Source of the DNA: Novosphingobium sp.
GTDB lineage: Bacteria > Pseudomonadota > Alphaproteobacteria > Sphingomonadales > Sphingomonadaceae
Assembly: GCA_028697875.1 (NCBI GenBank)
Contig: JAQVEQ010000175.1
Location: 1-5,839, forward strand
DNA: 5,839 bases
Direction: 5' to 3'
Under the pieces are notes generated by a model. The model saw only the letters and a list, made by a program, of their open reading frames with translations. It was not told the origin of the DNA and made no database searches. The translations under genes and the position numbers were made by a program. Below are positions 5,022-5,839 of the stretch, one piece after another. Numbering within the stretch: the first letter of the stretch is position 1; each line of letters opens with the position of its first letter.

Positions 5022-5839
5022 ATGAAACGCACTGCCGCTCTCGTCCTTGCCTGCCTGCTGCTGGCGCTCAGCTGGTGGCGCAGCCCCCTGCTCCCGGGCA
5101 GCAACGATCCCCACGTCGCTTTCACGCCGCTGTCCCTTGCCGGGTTGCCCGATCCCGGCCCGGACCTCGTGCTGGACAGGGCGTGGGAGCTCACTGGCGG
5201 GGGCGAGAGCTTCGGCGGCTATTCCGCGTTGGCGGCCCTGGGGGATGGCAACATGCTGGCGGTGAGCGACCGCGGCCGGTTCCTGCGCTTTGGCGATCCT
5301 TCGCGGGACGTGCCGCAACCGCGCATGGGCTGGTTCCTGATCGCTTCCACGGACGACAAGCGCGAGGTCGATTGCGAATCGCTCACCCGCGATCCGGCGA
5401 CCGGCACGCTGTGGGCCGGGTACGAACAGAGCAATGCAATCGTCCGTGCCGATGCGTGGCAGGGCCATGTCCGCACGGTGCATCCTGCCGCCATGCGCGA
5501 CTGGCCATCCAATCGCGGGCCGGAGTCCATGCTCCGCCTTGCCGACGGGCGTTTCCTGGTCCTGTCCGAATCGCGCGATGGCTGGCTGTCGTCCACCGGG
5601 CCGGCCCTGTTGTTCCCATCCGATCCGGTAGAAGGGGCGCAACCGGTGGCGTTCCATTTCCGGTCGCCGATGGCCTACCGGCCGACCGACATGGCGCAAT
5701 TGCCGGACGGGCGCGTGTTCATCCTGTTGCGGCGCCTGGTCTGGCCCATGCCGCCGCGTTTCGCCTGGAAGATCGCCATCGCCGATCCGGCCGAAATCCG
5801 GAAGGACGGGACGTGGACCGGCAAAGTGGTGGCCAATCT
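5022..5839 (+). CDS. Phytase-like esterase domain protein, exported (3' partial)
   Basis: The frame stays open to the right edge; 272 complete codons are visible. The protein begins MKRTAALVLACLLLALSWW, a signal peptide or signal anchor, so it acts outside the cytoplasm. A lipobox-like VLAC at 8-11 lies too near the N-terminus to be convincing. The rest matches the esterase-like phytase domain, a beta-propeller-like fold: FGGYSAL (64-70), LGDGNMLAVSDRG (73-85), DCESL (117-121), LWAGYEQSN (130-138), NRGPESML (164-171) and FLVLSES (178-184), the spaced acidic and Gly motifs of that family. The substrate is not known; family members are annotated from weak phytase similarity, and phytate hydrolysis should not be assumed. 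It follows the M23 gene by 16 bases and is probably co-transcribed. The full length is likely 300-350 residues. Confidence 0.82.
   Translation, partial: MKRTAALVLACLLLALSWWRSPLLPGSNDPHVAFTPLSLAGLPDPGPDLVLDRAWELTGGGESFGGYSALAALGDGNMLAVSDRGRFLRFGDPSRDVPQPRMGWFLIASTDDKREVDCESLTRDPATGTLWAGYEQSNAIVRADAWQGHVRTVHPAAMRDWPSNRGPESMLRLADGRFLVLSESRDGWLSSTGPALLFPSDPVEGAQPVAFHFRSPMAYRPTDMAQLPDGRVFILLRRLVWPMPPRFAWKIAIADPAEIRKDGTWTGKVVAN

Noticed and set aside
5043..5054. Lipobox-like VLAC in the phytase-like protein (residues 8-11)
   Set aside because: Only seven residues precede it, too few for a normal lipoprotein signal, and hydrophobic sequence continues after the Cys, so a signal peptide or anchor is more likely.
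4343..5194. 283-codon open frame on the minus strand opposite the M23 and phytase-like genes
   Set aside because: It crosses two real genes on the other strand, has no recognisable domain, and has an Arg-rich composition typical of antisense reading of GC-rich genes.

Overview
The window is a GC-rich (roughly two-thirds G+C by eye), gene-dense stretch of bacterial chromosome. It most likely comes from an alphaproteobacterium, probably a sphingomonad or Erythrobacter-type organism. That placement is inference. It rests on the DUF2093 gene, the hydrogenase-type cytochrome b, the strong GC bias, and the gene order purD / xseA / DUF2093 / M23 peptidase / phytase-like esterase, which I remember from sphingomonads but could not check here. 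I see no mobile element, tRNA, rRNA, CRISPR array or phage gene.

Layout. (1) Positions 2-1083, plus strand: a cytochrome b561-family membrane cytochrome, cut by the left edge, overlaps by one base a small protein with two membrane helices and a C-terminal LuxR-type helix-turn-helix. A short GC hairpin with a T-run lies across the stop codon of the second gene. (2) Positions 1094-2392, minus strand: purD, the second step of de novo purine synthesis, converging on the first pair with a 10-base gap. (3) Positions 2391 to the right edge, plus strand: xseA (exonuclease VII large subunit), a DUF2093 protein, a secreted or membrane-anchored M23 (LytM) peptidase, and a phytase-like esterase domain protein cut by the right edge. 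Gaps here are 24, -4 and 16 bases, so this looks like one operon.

The genes themselves are ordinary housekeeping and envelope genes; I found no evidence of a new multi-gene system. The interesting points are small. purD and xseA are divergent and their start codons overlap on one CATG, with each Shine-Dalgarno inside the other gene. The GTG start of the M23 peptidase is buried in a near-perfect 12-bp hairpin at its overlap with the DUF2093 stop, which suggests translational coupling. A smaller hairpin holds the ribosome-binding site of the last gene. XseA ends in QEDLF-G, which resembles a sliding-clamp binding motif. The cytochrome carries a strongly acidic loop beside a putative haem-ligand histidine and is coupled to a membrane-bound DNA-binding protein.

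No stretch longer than about 25 bases lacks a gene, so there is no large intergenic region to describe.
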